Notes: generated from the letters alone by a model not told the origin. DNA of 64,000 nucleotides from Bin55 sp009840545 (GCA_965208815.1 OZ242357.1:744001-808000); one strand, 5' to 3'; shown: positions 53,036-62,908, numbered from the stretch's first letter. A program made the numbers and translations.

Positions 53036-53833
53036 CTACGCTGCGAATGCGTCAATGACGATACGCGTACCAAAGTAACCGATTAGAAGTACGACAAAGG
53101 CAGCTAACGAGAGTCTTGTTGTGAAGTTTCCCCGCCAGCCTCTGATGTGGTGTCCCAACATGAGGAACGCGTAGATCATCCATGCTGCAATCGTGAGGGC
53201 GACATGAAGGTGACTTGCATGAGTGAAGAGCTTGCCCCAAAAAAAGACAAACCCTGTTGCATTAGCGACAGTGAGTAGAAATAGTCCTGTCCACAAGGCA
53301 TTAAAGAGGGTTACTTCGGCAGATTCGAGCGGTGGATAAGTACGAAGGAATGCGTTGAATTCGTGCTTCTTGATCGCCCTATCCAACCAAACCAAGAGAG
53401 CAGCCTGACAAGCCGCGTAAGCAAGAATCGAATATGCAGCAAGACTCACGAGGACGTGCACCGTAAGTCCAACACTCAAAGGTGATGTGTGTAGAGATCC
53501 TCTGTGAAACAATCCCGACGAAAGCAAAATCAAGGCAATGAGTGGAAACAGGACGATAACAACGGGTTTGGCTCGCACCGGAGTTAGAAGTTGCTCTACG
53601 AGAACAATTAACGCTACACAAACAGTGACGATTGCAGCTATTGGAAAGACCGCCAGATCCACTCCGCCTCCCGTCCAAAATACTCTCACTGCATATACCA
53701 GATGGCATGCAAAGGCAATGGCCCCAGCCAAAGACGCAGTGACTTGCCCTAGTCGATTCGTTTCTCGACTAAGTTGAAAAGTCAGCAACAAGGCCACCAT
53801 ATAAAGGATTGAGGCGGAGATCGCAAGAATCAC
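53036..53833 (-). CDS. ypjD: CcsA/CcmC-like inner-membrane protein YpjD
   Basis: 265 aa with eight hydrophobic helices and the family's conserved region GLTVHVLVSLAAYSILAYA followed by WGKLFTHASHLHVALTI. The family resembles cytochrome c assembly proteins, but YpjD itself has no proven role. It is divergent from ffh across about 140 bp, as in E. coli. Confidence 0.88.
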   Translation of the reverse strand: MILAISASILYMVALLLTFQLSRETNRLGQVTASLAGAIAFACHLVYAVRVFWTGGGVDLAVFPIAAIVTVCVALIVLVEQLLTPVRAKPVVIVLFPLIALILLSSGLFHRGSLHTSPLSVGLTVHVLVSLAAYSILAYAACQAALLVWLDRAIKKHEFNAFLRTYPPLESAEVTLFNALWTGLFLLTVANATGFVFFWGKLFTHASHLHVALTIAAWMIYAFLMLGHHIRGWRGNFTTRLSLAAFVVLLIGYFGTRIVIDAFAA

Positions 53834-53970
53834 GATAGAAAAAGAATCAATTCGTTAAAGACTGCCTAACGAGCACGTCAACCGTAGTACTGAAGAAACT
53901 GCTATAGCCTATACTTTCGGTTCGGCTCGCTCTTCGCCAGTCGCACTTTCCTCTCATGAAATGATTGCAG

Positions 53971-55332
53971 ATGTTTGACAACTTAAGAGAGAAGATTTCT
54001 GGAGTTCTTGCTCCACTACGGAGTCGACAACTATCGGAAAGCAACATCGAAGAAGCAGTGCGAGAAGTTCGTAATGCACTAATTGACGCCGACGTTGCGT
54101 TTAACGTCGTGACAGAGTTTGTACAGGATGTTCAGAGACAAGCAGTTGGTCAAACGATATCACGTAGTGTTCAACCGGGTCATGCATTTGTCCGAATAGT
54201 ACACGATTCGCTGGTTAAGTTGATGGGTGAGACCGCCGACGGACTGGACCTCGGCGGTGGAAACGTCCCCAACGTTGTGCTTATGGCCGGTCTTCAGGGA
54301 GTAGGGAAGACCACCACCGCTGTTAAGTTGGCAAAGTGGCTGAAAGAACGGGACTCAAAGTCGGTGAGTGTTGTGTCGGCCGACGTGTATCGTCCTGCTG
54401 CGATCGAACAACTGCAGTCGCTTGCCGAACAAGCAGATGTCGAATTCATACCGAGCAAGCAGCGAGATAGGCCCGACGCCATTGTCAAGCGGGCGGTCAA
54501 GCTGGCCCGAAAGAGTTTCCACGACGTACTTATTGTGGACACTGCAGGCCGACTTGCAGTCGACGAGACCATGATGGAAGAAATCGCTCGTCTACACAAA
54601 GTGCTCAATCCCCGCGAGACACTGTTCGTTGTGGATGCGATGACAGGTCAGGATGCCGCAAACACCGCGCGAGCCTTTGACGAAGCTTTGCCACTTACGG
54701 GCGTGGTCTTGTCCAAAGCTGATGGGGACGCTCGAGGCGGAGCCGCTCTATCAGTTCGTTCTATCACCGGCAAACCAATAAAGTTTCTTGGAATCGGTGA
54801 AGACTTGGATGGACTGGAATCGTTCCATCCCGATCGCATTGCATCGCGGATTCTTGGAATGGGCGATGTTCTTTCCTACTTGGAAGAAGCGGAACAGAAG
54901 GTAGATAAAGGCAAGGCGGAGCGTCTTGCGAAGAAGATCTTTCGCGGGAGCAAGTTCAATCTCGATGACATGCGCGACCAACTACAGCAATTCAGTGCAA
55001 TGGGAGGAGTTGCAGGCTTCAAGGACATGATGCCCGACTTGGATCCGTCTACCGTCAAAGTGAAGAGCATGGACGACGACCAAATGAAGAAGCAATGCGT
55101 GATCATAGACTCGATGACTTTGCATGAACGTCGATTTCCTGCAGTTCTTGACAGTTCAAGAAAGCGACGGATTGCTGAGGGGAGTGGCGTGCAGATTCAT
55201 GAAGTGAATCTTCTTCTAAGAAAGTATCGACAACTTGAGAAGCAAATGAAACGAGCGGGTCGCAAGGGCAACAAGATTCTTCAGAGACTAGAGGGTGCTG
55301 AGGCGATGAGCCAGGGCAGAAGACATCGCTAG
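53971..55332 (+). CDS. ffh: Signal recognition particle protein Ffh
   Basis: 453 aa from ATG 53971 (MFDNLREKISG); the frame also has a TTG two codons earlier. The N domain is followed by the GTPase domain with GLQGVGKTTTAVKLA (about residue 107), DVYRPAAIEQL, DTAGRL and SKADGDARGG, and the Met-rich M domain at the C-terminus (about 300-450). It targets membrane proteins with 4.5S RNA, whose gene is not in the window. Confidence 0.95.
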   Translation: MFDNLREKISGVLAPLRSRQLSESNIEEAVREVRNALIDADVAFNVVTEFVQDVQRQAVGQTISRSVQPGHAFVRIVHDSLVKLMGETADGLDLGGGNVPNVVLMAGLQGVGKTTTAVKLAKWLKERDSKSVSVVSADVYRPAAIEQLQSLAEQADVEFIPSKQRDRPDAIVKRAVKLARKSFHDVLIVDTAGRLAVDETMMEEIARLHKVLNPRETLFVVDAMTGQDAANTARAFDEALPLTGVVLSKADGDARGGAALSVRSITGKPIKFLGIGEDLDGLESFHPDRIASRILGMGDVLSYLEEAEQKVDKGKAERLAKKIFRGSKFNLDDMRDQLQQFSAMGGVAGFKDMMPDLDPSTVKVKSMDDDQMKKQCVIIDSMTLHERRFPAVLDSSRKRRIAEGSGVQIHEVNLLLRKYRQLEKQMKRAGRKGNKILQRLEGAEAMSQGRRHR

Positions 55333-55462
55333 AGTTCTCGCCGGTGATTGCTGGATCTGTGACTTGTCAAGCCAAAACGCGACCTTACCTTGTTCAACTT
55401 GAAGAGCACCAGCTAGCTCAGGGGGAATTTCCACTCTAACGTTTGCTGGCAAAATTCAATCC

Positions 55463-55485
55463 AGGAGGGAGATGAATTGCTAATG
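55463..55485 (+). promoter_or_regulatory. Strong ribosome-binding site with a three-codon mini-ORF upstream of rpsP
   Basis: AGGAGGGAG (55463-55471) is immediately followed by ATG AAT TGC TAA (55472-55483), and TAATG starts a second frame at 55483. This lies about 60 bp before the rpsP ATG (55532), which has no Shine-Dalgarno sequence of its own. The mini-ORF is in the rpsP frame; the second frame is not. It may be a translated leader, or a single-base error may hide the real start. Confidence 0.5.
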
Positions 55486-55531
55486 TTCAAGTACAATTCG
55501 CGTGCTCCCACCGTCATTGGTTCCAAGAAAT

Positions 55532-56080
55532 ATGGTTGTTATACGCTTGGCTCGCGCTGGCAAGCGGAAAAATCCGTTCTATCACTTGTCAGTCACCGAC
55601 AAACGAAATCCTCGCGACGGTCGATTTATCGAACGAGTTGGCTACTACAATCCGATTGCTCGTGGCGAAGCGGTATGCACTTGGGTAAATCTCGAACGGG
55701 TCGACTATTGGATCAGCGTTGGAGCAATTCCAAGTCCAAAAGTCAAGAGCATTATCAAAAACGCACGGATGGAGCAAGCGATTTCCGAGCAAGAAGATCA
55801 GGTAGAAGAAGCAACTGCCGGTGAGGACTTGAGAGACCAAGAAGAAGCGGCGGCAGACGCAAGCGTCGAAGAAGTCGCTGAGGAAGCTGCTAAGCAGGTC
55901 GAAGGGGATGTCGCAGAAGCGTCAGCTGAACAGGAAGAAGAAGAACCTTCCGAAGAGTCCTCAGAAGAGAGTGCTGTCGAGGAAGATACGACCGATTCGG
56001 AAGAAATTCCTAAAGAAAATACCGTAGAGACTCAAAAAAGCGAAGACTCTTCCGGTGAGGAATCCAAAGAGAGTTCGTAG
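55532..56080 (+). CDS. rpsP: 30S ribosomal protein S16 with long acidic C-terminal extension
   Basis: 182 aa from ATG 55532 (MVVIRLARAGKRKNPFYHL). Residues 1-85 are a normal S16. Most S16 proteins end near residue 80-90; here about 95 more residues follow, composed almost wholly of Glu, Ser, Ala, Asp and Val, with no Cys. The tail is low-complexity and probably disordered. A GTG at 55502 is in frame but adds unconserved residues. See the leader note. Confidence 0.9.
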   Translation: MVVIRLARAGKRKNPFYHLSVTDKRNPRDGRFIERVGYYNPIARGEAVCTWVNLERVDYWISVGAIPSPKVKSIIKNARMEQAISEQEDQVEEATAGEDLRDQEEAAADASVEEVAEEAAKQVEGDVAEASAEQEEEEPSEESSEESAVEEDTTDSEEIPKENTVETQKSEDSSGEESKESS

Positions 56081-56195
56081 TAGTCTAATCCTCACTGACT
56101 AACACAATAACGACGCACGCGTTCTCATAGCTAGTTCTTTCGTTTACTCGACAACAGAGTCGTTAAAGCTCCCACCAACTTTCTCTGCTGTTTCC

Positions 56196-56726
56196 GTGTC
56201 TCACCTTGTACCTGAAGATTTTGTTGTCGTCGGACGAGTCTCAAGGCCTTTTGGTCTTAAGGGATGGTCTCGGGTCACTTCGTACACAGAGCCTCCAGAG
56301 AACATACTGAGCTATCGACCTTGGGCATTGGGGAGAGAGAGCAAACCTGAGTCCGCAGTCGAGTGGACCGAGGAGGTCGATGTGCAGACAAAATCCCAGT
56401 CAGGTGGATTTTTCGCTCGTATTGGGGCATGCAAGTCGCGAACGGAAGCAGGTGGAATCACAGGTAGACTCATAGGAGTACCAAAGAGTAGCTTGCCCAA
56501 TCCTGAAGACGACGAGTTTTACTGGTTTGAATTGGTGGGAACAAAAGTTGTTAATCTCGGCGGTCATGTTTTTGGATGCGTCGATGAAGTATTCGACTCC
56601 GGCGCACACTCGGTTTTGAAAATTGAGACTAACGAAAGGGACGTGATGATTCCCTTAGTGGCTGCGGTAGTTCGAGAAGTCAGGCCCGGAGAGCAAGTGT
56701 TAGTGGACTGGGAACCCGATTGGTGA
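56196..56726 (+). CDS. rimM: Ribosome maturation factor RimM
   Basis: 176 aa, GTG start, MSHLVPEDFVVVGRVSRPFGLKGW. N-terminal RimM domain and PRC-barrel (YWFELVGTKVVNLGG, then PLVAAVVREV) are both present. It assists maturation of the 30S head. It lies between rpsP and trmD in the normal order, with 7 bp to trmD. Confidence 0.94.
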   Translation: MSHLVPEDFVVVGRVSRPFGLKGWSRVTSYTEPPENILSYRPWALGRESKPESAVEWTEEVDVQTKSQSGGFFARIGACKSRTEAGGITGRLIGVPKSSLPNPEDDEFYWFELVGTKVVNLGGHVFGCVDEVFDSGAHSVLKIETNERDVMIPLVAAVVREVRPGEQVLVDWEPDW

Positions 56727-56733
56727 CTCGAAA

Positions 56734-57495
56734 GTGTGGTTTGGTGTCGTAACGATCTTTCCCGACCTGGTGCAGGCTGCCTTGGAGGAGGGAGTTGTAG
56801 GTAGAGCCCTAAGAGTGGGTTCCATTCAGCTTGAGCTTTACAACCCAAGGGAATACGCACAGGACTCATTCAAGTCCGTAGATGATCGACCGTACGGAGG
56901 CGGACCCGGGATGGTCATGATGGCAGAGCCCCTCGCTGAATGTGTTAAACAAGCTCGAACAGACTTCGAGAGTGAGACACTGCAGACGATTTTGCTAACG
57001 CCCCAGGGAAAGACCTTGAGTCAAAGTGTCGTACGTGAGTTCTCGGAGCTGGATGGTCTACTGCTCATTGCGGGACGTTATGAAGGCGTGGATGAACGGT
57101 TTGTTGAAAACTATGTCGACAGCGAGCTCTCGATCGGCGACTATGTGCTCAGTGGCGGGGAACTTGCCGCGCTGGTGGTGTTGGACTCGGTTGCTCGATT
57201 GATCTCCGGTACTTTGAACAACCCTGACTCGACAAGTACAGAGTCATACTCCGACGGACTCCTCGACTTTCCTCAATACACTCGACCTAGAAGGTTTGAA
57301 GGATTGGATGTGCCGGAGATTCTGCTTAGTGGAGATCACGGAAAGGTGGAGAAATGGCGTCATGCTCAAGCCATCAGACGAACCTGGAATCGACGTCCTG
57401 ATCTGCTCACTAATAGGTCATGGGCTAAAGAGGAACGTAAAATAGTGAATTCGTTGTCGAATTGCCGTAGTGGTTGCGACACGGAAAATGAGTAG
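56734..57495 (+). CDS. trmD: tRNA (guanine-N1-)-methyltransferase TrmD
   Basis: 253 aa, GTG start. SPOUT-class methyltransferase that makes m1G37. The trefoil knot region has GRYEGVDERF and IGDYVLSGGELAALV, and the C-terminal half KVEKWRHAQAIRRTW, all well conserved. Twelve bp separate it from rplS. Confidence 0.95.
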   Translation: MWFGVVTIFPDLVQAALEEGVVGRALRVGSIQLELYNPREYAQDSFKSVDDRPYGGGPGMVMMAEPLAECVKQARTDFESETLQTILLTPQGKTLSQSVVREFSELDGLLLIAGRYEGVDERFVENYVDSELSIGDYVLSGGELAALVVLDSVARLISGTLNNPDSTSTESYSDGLLDFPQYTRPRRFEGLDVPEILLSGDHGKVEKWRHAQAIRRTWNRRPDLLTNRSWAKEERKIVNSLSNCRSGCDTENE

Positions 57496-57506
57496 GAGAG
57501 AACATC

Positions 57507-57857
57507 ATGCGAAGTAACAAGATTATCGAACAACTCGAAAACGAACAGCTTCGCGAGTCGCTTCCGGATGTTCAGACTGGAGACTCTGTGAATGTAAGAG
57601 TCGTGGTGCGAGAGGGTTCACGAGATCGCCTACAGGCGTTTGAAGGCGTAGTCATTGGTAAACGTAATAGAGGATTGAATTCTTCCTTCACTGTACGCAA
57701 GATATCTCATGGAGTTGGAGTGGAACGTACATTCCAAACGCACAGCCCATTGATCGACTCGATTGAAGTTCTTCGCAAGGGTGACGTTCGCAAAGCAAAG
57801 TTGTATTATTTGCGTGAGCGTTCTGGACGATCTGCGAGGATCAAGGAAAAGGTCTAA
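57507..57857 (+). CDS. rplS: 50S ribosomal protein L19
   Basis: 116 aa, full length. Starts SNKIIEQLENEQL and includes VREGSRDRLQAFEGVVI and VERTFQTHSPLIDSIEV, as expected. GGAGAG lies just before its ATG. It is the last gene of the rpsP-rimM-trmD-rplS unit. Confidence 0.95.
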   Translation: MRSNKIIEQLENEQLRESLPDVQTGDSVNVRVVVREGSRDRLQAFEGVVIGKRNRGLNSSFTVRKISHGVGVERTFQTHSPLIDSIEVLRKGDVRKAKLYYLRERSGRSARIKEKV

Positions 57858-57953
57858 CTTTCGAATCGTCCAGATTCGGCAAGTACCCCGAAAGGAGGTA
57901 TTCAAGATTAGTTCGATGTAGACAGGAAGTCATGACATGGCAAGGAGGCCGGC

Positions 57954-58856
57954 ATGGAACAAACTAGGGTCAGCGAGACACCCACCGAAGTTCGTAAATA
58001 CATCAACACTGTGTGGCTTGAGAAAGGACTCTCGGAAGCTACTTGTGAAGCGTATCAGCGAGATCTAACTCAATTCGTCGAATGGTCCGATTGCGGTTTG
58101 CTGTCAAGCCGCGAGTCGAACATTCTCGATTTTCTGGCTTACAAGCAGGAGCAGGGCTGCTCGGCGCGTTCGTCAGCGCGCATTCTCTCCACATTTCGTG
58201 GCTTCTTCAAGTACGCCATCGAACGGGGCGAAATCCACCACAACCCCTGTGCAAAGATTCAGAATCCCAAGATTGGCCGATCGTTACCTGACGTCTTGAC
58301 TGAACAGGACGTTGAGGACCTGCTTCATGCTCCCGATGTGGACAAGAATGCTGTCGAGTTTCGCGATCGAGTGATGTTGGAAGTGCTCTATGCAACCGGA
58401 CTGCGCGTGAGCGAAATTGTTTCTTTGACCATCATGTCCGTGAACTTGCGGCAAAACGTGATCCGCGTGATGGGCAAAGGTGCGAAGGAGCGCATCGTAC
58501 CGCTTGGAGAGTACGCATTGATGTGGCTGGAACGCTACATTCGAGAAGCTCGTTCCAACTTGATCAATGGCCACAGGTGTAGTGCTCTATTTCCGAGCAA
58601 CCGAGGACAGCGGATGTGCCGCCAGACTTTTTGGCATGCAATCAAACGTTATGCAGACAGAGCTGGGATAACAAAACCATTGTCTCCGCACACGTTGCGT
58701 CATGCATTTGCCACCCACTTACTCAATCACGGCGCAGACTTGCGTACTGTACAATTGATGCTTGGACATGCTAATCTATCCACAACTCAGATATATACGC
58801 ATGTCGCTACTCAGAGACTGAAGGAGCTACATGCTCAACACCACCCGCGAGGTTGA
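57954..58856 (+). CDS. xerD: Site-specific tyrosine recombinase XerD
   Basis: 300 aa. SAM-like N-terminal DNA-binding domain and the catalytic set R151 (ATGLRVSEI), K175 (GKGAKER), H246 and R249 (HTLRH), H272 (LGHANL) and Y281 (QIYTHV). With XerC it resolves chromosome dimers at dif. AAGGAGG precedes the ATG with good spacing. The dsbC-like gene follows at once. Confidence 0.94.
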   Translation: MEQTRVSETPTEVRKYINTVWLEKGLSEATCEAYQRDLTQFVEWSDCGLLSSRESNILDFLAYKQEQGCSARSSARILSTFRGFFKYAIERGEIHHNPCAKIQNPKIGRSLPDVLTEQDVEDLLHAPDVDKNAVEFRDRVMLEVLYATGLRVSEIVSLTIMSVNLRQNVIRVMGKGAKERIVPLGEYALMWLERYIREARSNLINGHRCSALFPSNRGQRMCRQTFWHAIKRYADRAGITKPLSPHTLRHAFATHLLNHGADLRTVQLMLGHANLSTTQIYTHVATQRLKELHAQHHPRG

Positions 58857-58863
58857 ATTACAC

Positions 58864-59658
58864 ATGACACATTCATGTAAGGAAGCCCAATTCAAATTGA
58901 GCTTAGCGTCACTAGTCGCAATCGTTGCGATGATTTTCGCGACCAGTACATCGGCAGAATCGTCAAGTGATGCTCAAGGCGTCAGTTCTGACAAGGATGC
59001 AATGAAGGAGATAGCCAAGGTCTTGGGTTCTCCAACCAAAGAAGTGTCCGATAGTCCTATGAACAATCTAAAAACTGTGGAATTGGACAATGGTCGCATC
59101 GTCTACACAACGACCGACGGCGAGTACGCTTTTGTTGGAGACTTGTACGGATGGAACGAGGAGAAATTTGTCAATCTGACCGTCAGACAGAAAAACCAAG
59201 CTCTTCTTGCTATGTTTCAGTCGCTACCAGCGGCAAGTTCCATCAATTACAGTCCCGTCGAAACTACCGAACCGGACGTCGTGTATGTCTTTACGGATGT
59301 GGACTGCGGATATTGTCGACTGTTACATGAACACATGCCGGAATATCACGCCAACAACATTGAAATTCGCTACTTGGCCTACCCCAGAGCTGGAATTGGA
59401 TCCAAGGCTTTCAACAAGCTTGTCTCCGCTTGGTGTGCCGATGATCGCCACGATGTCCTCGCTCGCGTCAAGAACGGTACCGCTGTGAATGCCGAGGAAT
59501 ATACGGTTGCAGACGACTGTTCGAAGAGTGTTGAAGAACACTACGAGTTGGGTCAGAAAATCGAAATTACTGGAACACCGACCAATGTACTGCCGAATGG
59601 CAAGGTCATTCCAGGATTTACCCAAGCCGATCAGCTCAAGACACTTATAGACTCTTAG
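58864..59658 (+). CDS. dsbC: DsbC-like periplasmic disulfide isomerase
   Basis: 264 aa from ATG 58864, eight bases after xerD; an earlier in-frame start would overlap xerD. Signal peptide to about residue 33 (LASLVAIVAMIFATSTSA). A short dimerisation-like region precedes the thioredoxin fold with CGYC (about residue 148) and the cis-Pro segment GTPTNV. The xerD-dsbC order is conserved in gammaproteobacteria. Confidence 0.9.
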   Translation: MTHSCKEAQFKLSLASLVAIVAMIFATSTSAESSSDAQGVSSDKDAMKEIAKVLGSPTKEVSDSPMNNLKTVELDNGRIVYTTTDGEYAFVGDLYGWNEEKFVNLTVRQKNQALLAMFQSLPAASSINYSPVETTEPDVVYVFTDVDCGYCRLLHEHMPEYHANNIEIRYLAYPRAGIGSKAFNKLVSAWCADDRHDVLARVKNGTAVNAEEYTVADDCSKSVEEHYELGQKIEITGTPTNVLPNGKVIPGFTQADQLKTLIDS

Positions 59659-59702
59659 GAACTTTGGTCGCACTCGGATAGTAAGTTGTCAGCGAATCCG
59701 TA

Positions 59703-60977
59703 GTGCGACTTGGAGTCGCCGGTTTAGGCACCGTCGCTCAAGGGCTGTTCGTGCTCTTGAGCGAAAACGCCGACAGGGTAGCGAGACAGCTCGGCCAACC
59801 GATCTCGGTTGCCCGGGTTGCTAGCCGAACGCCACGTTCACACATCGACACACTCGGTGCCGAGTTCAGTACCGAACTCAACTCGCTTCTGCAGGATGAC
59901 GTCGATATCGTTGTCGAACTCATTGGTGGCACAGACGATGCCAACCGCCTGATCTCGCGGGCAATTGAGCTCGGCAAACCTGTTGTAACTGCCAACAAGG
60001 CCGTGCTCTCCCAATTCGGTAACTCGTATATCTCTCGTGCAAGAGAGAGCCATGTGCCGCTGGGGTTTGAAGCTTCAGTTGCTGGGGGAATCCCCATTGT
60101 TGCTGTCTTGAAGGATGGATTGGCAGGAAATTCCATCGATTCCATTACAGGAATTCTGAATGGAACCTGCAATTTTGTCTTGACGCAAATGGACGCGCAC
60201 GACTCTACGTTTGAATCGGCGTTGCGACAAGCTCAAGACCTAGGCTTCGCCGAAAGCGATCCGAGTTTTGACATCGATGGAATCGATGCAGCTCAGAAAC
60301 TGTCAATTCTTGGATCGATTGCCTTCGATCAGCCAATCGATTTAGCCAACATTTACATTGAGGGAATCACCAACATCCAGCTAGATGATCTCCATTATGC
60401 TCGAGAACTTGGCTATAGAATCAAGCACATCGCAGTCGCTCGAGTATTTGATTCAAGTGTGGAAATGCGTGTGCATCCTGCACTTGTGTCTGATAAGGAC
60501 CTCATGTCGCGTATTGATGGCGTCGACAACGCCATTTCGGTGGCTGCAAATGGTGTCGGAAGTTTGCTCTTGAAGGGGCCGGGCGCAGGATCTCGTCCCA
60601 CAGCGTCAGCGGTACTTAGCGACATCATCGAGATTGCGAAAGGGAAGTCCTCGTTGCCCACGAATACCACTTTCACGCGTAGAGCCAGTCCCATTTGTGA
60701 TTTGACCAGTTCTTACTACTTGTACGTGCCAGTATCAGACGAACCCGGTGTTATGGCTACACTCGCCGAAGTCTTAGGGAATCATAGGATTTCGATGGAG
60801 TCTGTCATCCAAAAATCAGATGCGATCCAGCAAACTGGCAACGTTCGATGGGTACCGGTGGTCTTGCTAACCGATGAAGTCCGAGAGTCCGTGTTAGACG
60901 AAACCATTAGAGACTTGCAGGAGCTGTCTGCGGTACACGGAGACATTCGAAGAGTTCGAGTTGTTAACCTCAATTGA
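59703..60977 (+). CDS. hom: Homoserine dehydrogenase (with C-terminal ACT domain)
   Basis: 424 aa, GTG start. NAD(P)-binding GLGTVAQGL (residues 7-15), the NGTCNFVLTQM and SDPSFDIDGIDAAQKLS signatures, and a C-terminal ACT domain (about 340-420) that usually mediates threonine feedback. It is the shared step to threonine and methionine. The neighbour is recJ; the usual thrC is missing between them. Confidence 0.94.
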   Translation: MRLGVAGLGTVAQGLFVLLSENADRVARQLGQPISVARVASRTPRSHIDTLGAEFSTELNSLLQDDVDIVVELIGGTDDANRLISRAIELGKPVVTANKAVLSQFGNSYISRARESHVPLGFEASVAGGIPIVAVLKDGLAGNSIDSITGILNGTCNFVLTQMDAHDSTFESALRQAQDLGFAESDPSFDIDGIDAAQKLSILGSIAFDQPIDLANIYIEGITNIQLDDLHYARELGYRIKHIAVARVFDSSVEMRVHPALVSDKDLMSRIDGVDNAISVAANGVGSLLLKGPGAGSRPTASAVLSDIIEIAKGKSSLPTNTTFTRRASPICDLTSSYYLYVPVSDEPGVMATLAEVLGNHRISMESVIQKSDAIQQTGNVRWVPVVLLTDEVRESVLDETIRDLQELSAVHGDIRRVRVVNLN

Positions 60978-62713
60978 GCACATCGAGAACGCCTAGGTAT
61001 CAGTTTGTAGCCCGACCGTTACCTCCCAACTGGTCTCAGGTACAAGCGGAACTCGGGGTCGATCCCATATTGGGACGAATCTTGGCTTCGAGAGGAGTGG
61101 TGTCTGAGTCCGATACAAGCCTTAGGCTGTCCGAGCTTCTTCCACCCGATGGACTAGAAGGAATCCAGAACGCGGCTGCACGACTGGTTCACGCAATTCA
61201 GAATGATGAACTCATTCTCATCGCGGGCGACTTCGATGCCGACGGGGCGACCGCTAGTGCTTTGTGTGTGCTAATGCTTCGAGATTACGGTGCCAAACGG
61301 GTCGAATCTGTGGTTCCCGATAGATTTCGTTTTGGCTATGGATTGTCAAAGGGCTTTGTTCAATCGTTGCTGGTCAAGAAGCCGAAGGTTATCGTTACGG
61401 TCGACAACGGCATCAGTTCGAACGAGGGTGTCCAATTCGCTCGAGATAACGGTATCGACACGATAATCACCGACCACCATCTACCTCCCGAAGAGTTGCC
61501 GGCGGCGAGTGCAATCGTGAACCCACAGCTTTCGAAGAGCAGTTTTGCAAGTACACCTGCAGGCGTTGGTGTTGCGTTCTATGTAATGGTGGAAGTAAGA
61601 CGTCAGTTAAGAGCACTCAATCATTTTGAGGAGAAACAATTACCGGAACCCAAAGTCGCAGACTATTTGGACCTGGTTGCATTGGGCACTGTCGTAGATC
61701 TTGTTCCATTGGATCGAAATAATCGAATACTGGTAGCGAATGGCTTGAATCGGATGCGGCGACGTAGAACAAGGCCTGGAATCATTGCGCTATGCGAGAT
61801 TGCCAGGGTCAGGTTGGAGCAAATTGACGCAGAGGATCTCGGCTACAGGTTGGGTCCAAGACTCAATGCAGCAGGAAGACTCGAAGACATCAGTATTGGC
61901 ATTCAGGCGTTGCTTACTTCAAACCTCGGAGATGCGCGAATTCACGTCGGACGTCTGAACGAGATAAATGCCGAACGTCAACAAATGCAGCAGGAAATGA
62001 CCGAAGTTGCTCATCGCTACCTAGATTCTCTAACCAATCTTGATCGTCCAGGAGTTTGTGTCCACGACCAGTCCTTTCATGAAGGAATAGTCGGTCTGAT
62101 CGCAAGCCAAGTTGTCGGACGGCTAAACCGACCCGCAGTTGTGTTTGCGGATGCGCAAGATGGACTGGCCGAGTACATCAAAGGCTCTGCTCGGAGCGTC
62201 GCAAACATCCACATTCGAGACGTGCTTGCAGATATCGATTCTCAGTATCCCAATCTGTTGATTTCTTACGGTGGTCATGCCATGGCAGCGGGTGTGACGA
62301 TCCATAAAGCTAGTTTCGAACGATTCTCTTCACTGTTCGAGAAGGCTGTTGCGGCTAGAGCGGCAAGCGAAACCTTTAGTGATGTGCTCTATACGGATGG
62401 AGAACTCGACGACGAGTACTTGACCTTGCAGCTAGTACGGTCAATCAACGATTGGGGTCCATGGGGAAAGGACTTCGATCCACCTTTGTTTCACGGTTCG
62501 TTTGATATCGTAAACCAGCAAGTCGTGGGTAAGGGTAGACACATCAAGATGGTGTTGAAACAGCATCGAAAACTCGTCGACGCGATTGCCTTCAATCATG
62601 GATCAATTGATGCTGAAAGAGTTGAGGTAGCCTATCGTCCAACTGGAAATAGTTTTCGAGGATCTACAACTCTCCAGTTGGTTGTCGAGTGTGTTCAACC
62701 AGAGACGACCTAG
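60974..62713 (+). CDS. recJ: Single-stranded-DNA-specific exonuclease RecJ
   Basis: 579 aa, TTG start overlapping the hom stop by 4 bp. DHH motifs are seen: DFDADGATASAL, VDNGISSNEG, TDHHLPPEE and LGTVVDLVPLDRNNR; the DHHA1 region includes SYGGHAMAAG. It degrades 5' single-stranded DNA in recombination and mismatch repair. recJ-prfB is the conserved order. Confidence 0.94.
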   Translation: MSTSRTPRYQFVARPLPPNWSQVQAELGVDPILGRILASRGVVSESDTSLRLSELLPPDGLEGIQNAAARLVHAIQNDELILIAGDFDADGATASALCVLMLRDYGAKRVESVVPDRFRFGYGLSKGFVQSLLVKKPKVIVTVDNGISSNEGVQFARDNGIDTIITDHHLPPEELPAASAIVNPQLSKSSFASTPAGVGVAFYVMVEVRRQLRALNHFEEKQLPEPKVADYLDLVALGTVVDLVPLDRNNRILVANGLNRMRRRRTRPGIIALCEIARVRLEQIDAEDLGYRLGPRLNAAGRLEDISIGIQALLTSNLGDARIHVGRLNEINAERQQMQQEMTEVAHRYLDSLTNLDRPGVCVHDQSFHEGIVGLIASQVVGRLNRPAVVFADAQDGLAEYIKGSARSVANIHIRDVLADIDSQYPNLLISYGGHAMAAGVTIHKASFERFSSLFEKAVAARAASETFSDVLYTDGELDDEYLTLQLVRSINDWGPWGKDFDPPLFHGSFDIVNQQVVGKGRHIKMVLKQHRKLVDAIAFNHGSIDAERVEVAYRPTGNSFRGSTTLQLVVECVQPETT

Positions 62714-62908
62714 TTCCTCTCGGAGAATTCACAGAGCACTGGCGTTCTCGGTCATAGAACAGCATGATCCTGAGCAGGTGCAACTTAACAAGTGCTAAAA
62801 TCCCGCAGCTCAAACGCAGCAATGCGGTGCTTCGACAGCGCTGAGCCGTGTCCAATCTTAGTTCCGGGAAACGGACACCGACCTCTTACCTGTACACATG
62901 GCGAAACA

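Noticed and set aside
55408..55432. AGCTAGCTCAGGG resembling a tRNA D-arm before rpsP
   Set aside because: No acceptor, anticodon or T-arm can be formed around it.
55477..55824. 115-codon frame overlapping rpsP
   Set aside because: Good ribosome-binding site but no recognisable protein, and rpsP in another frame is certain. Kept only as a leader observation.
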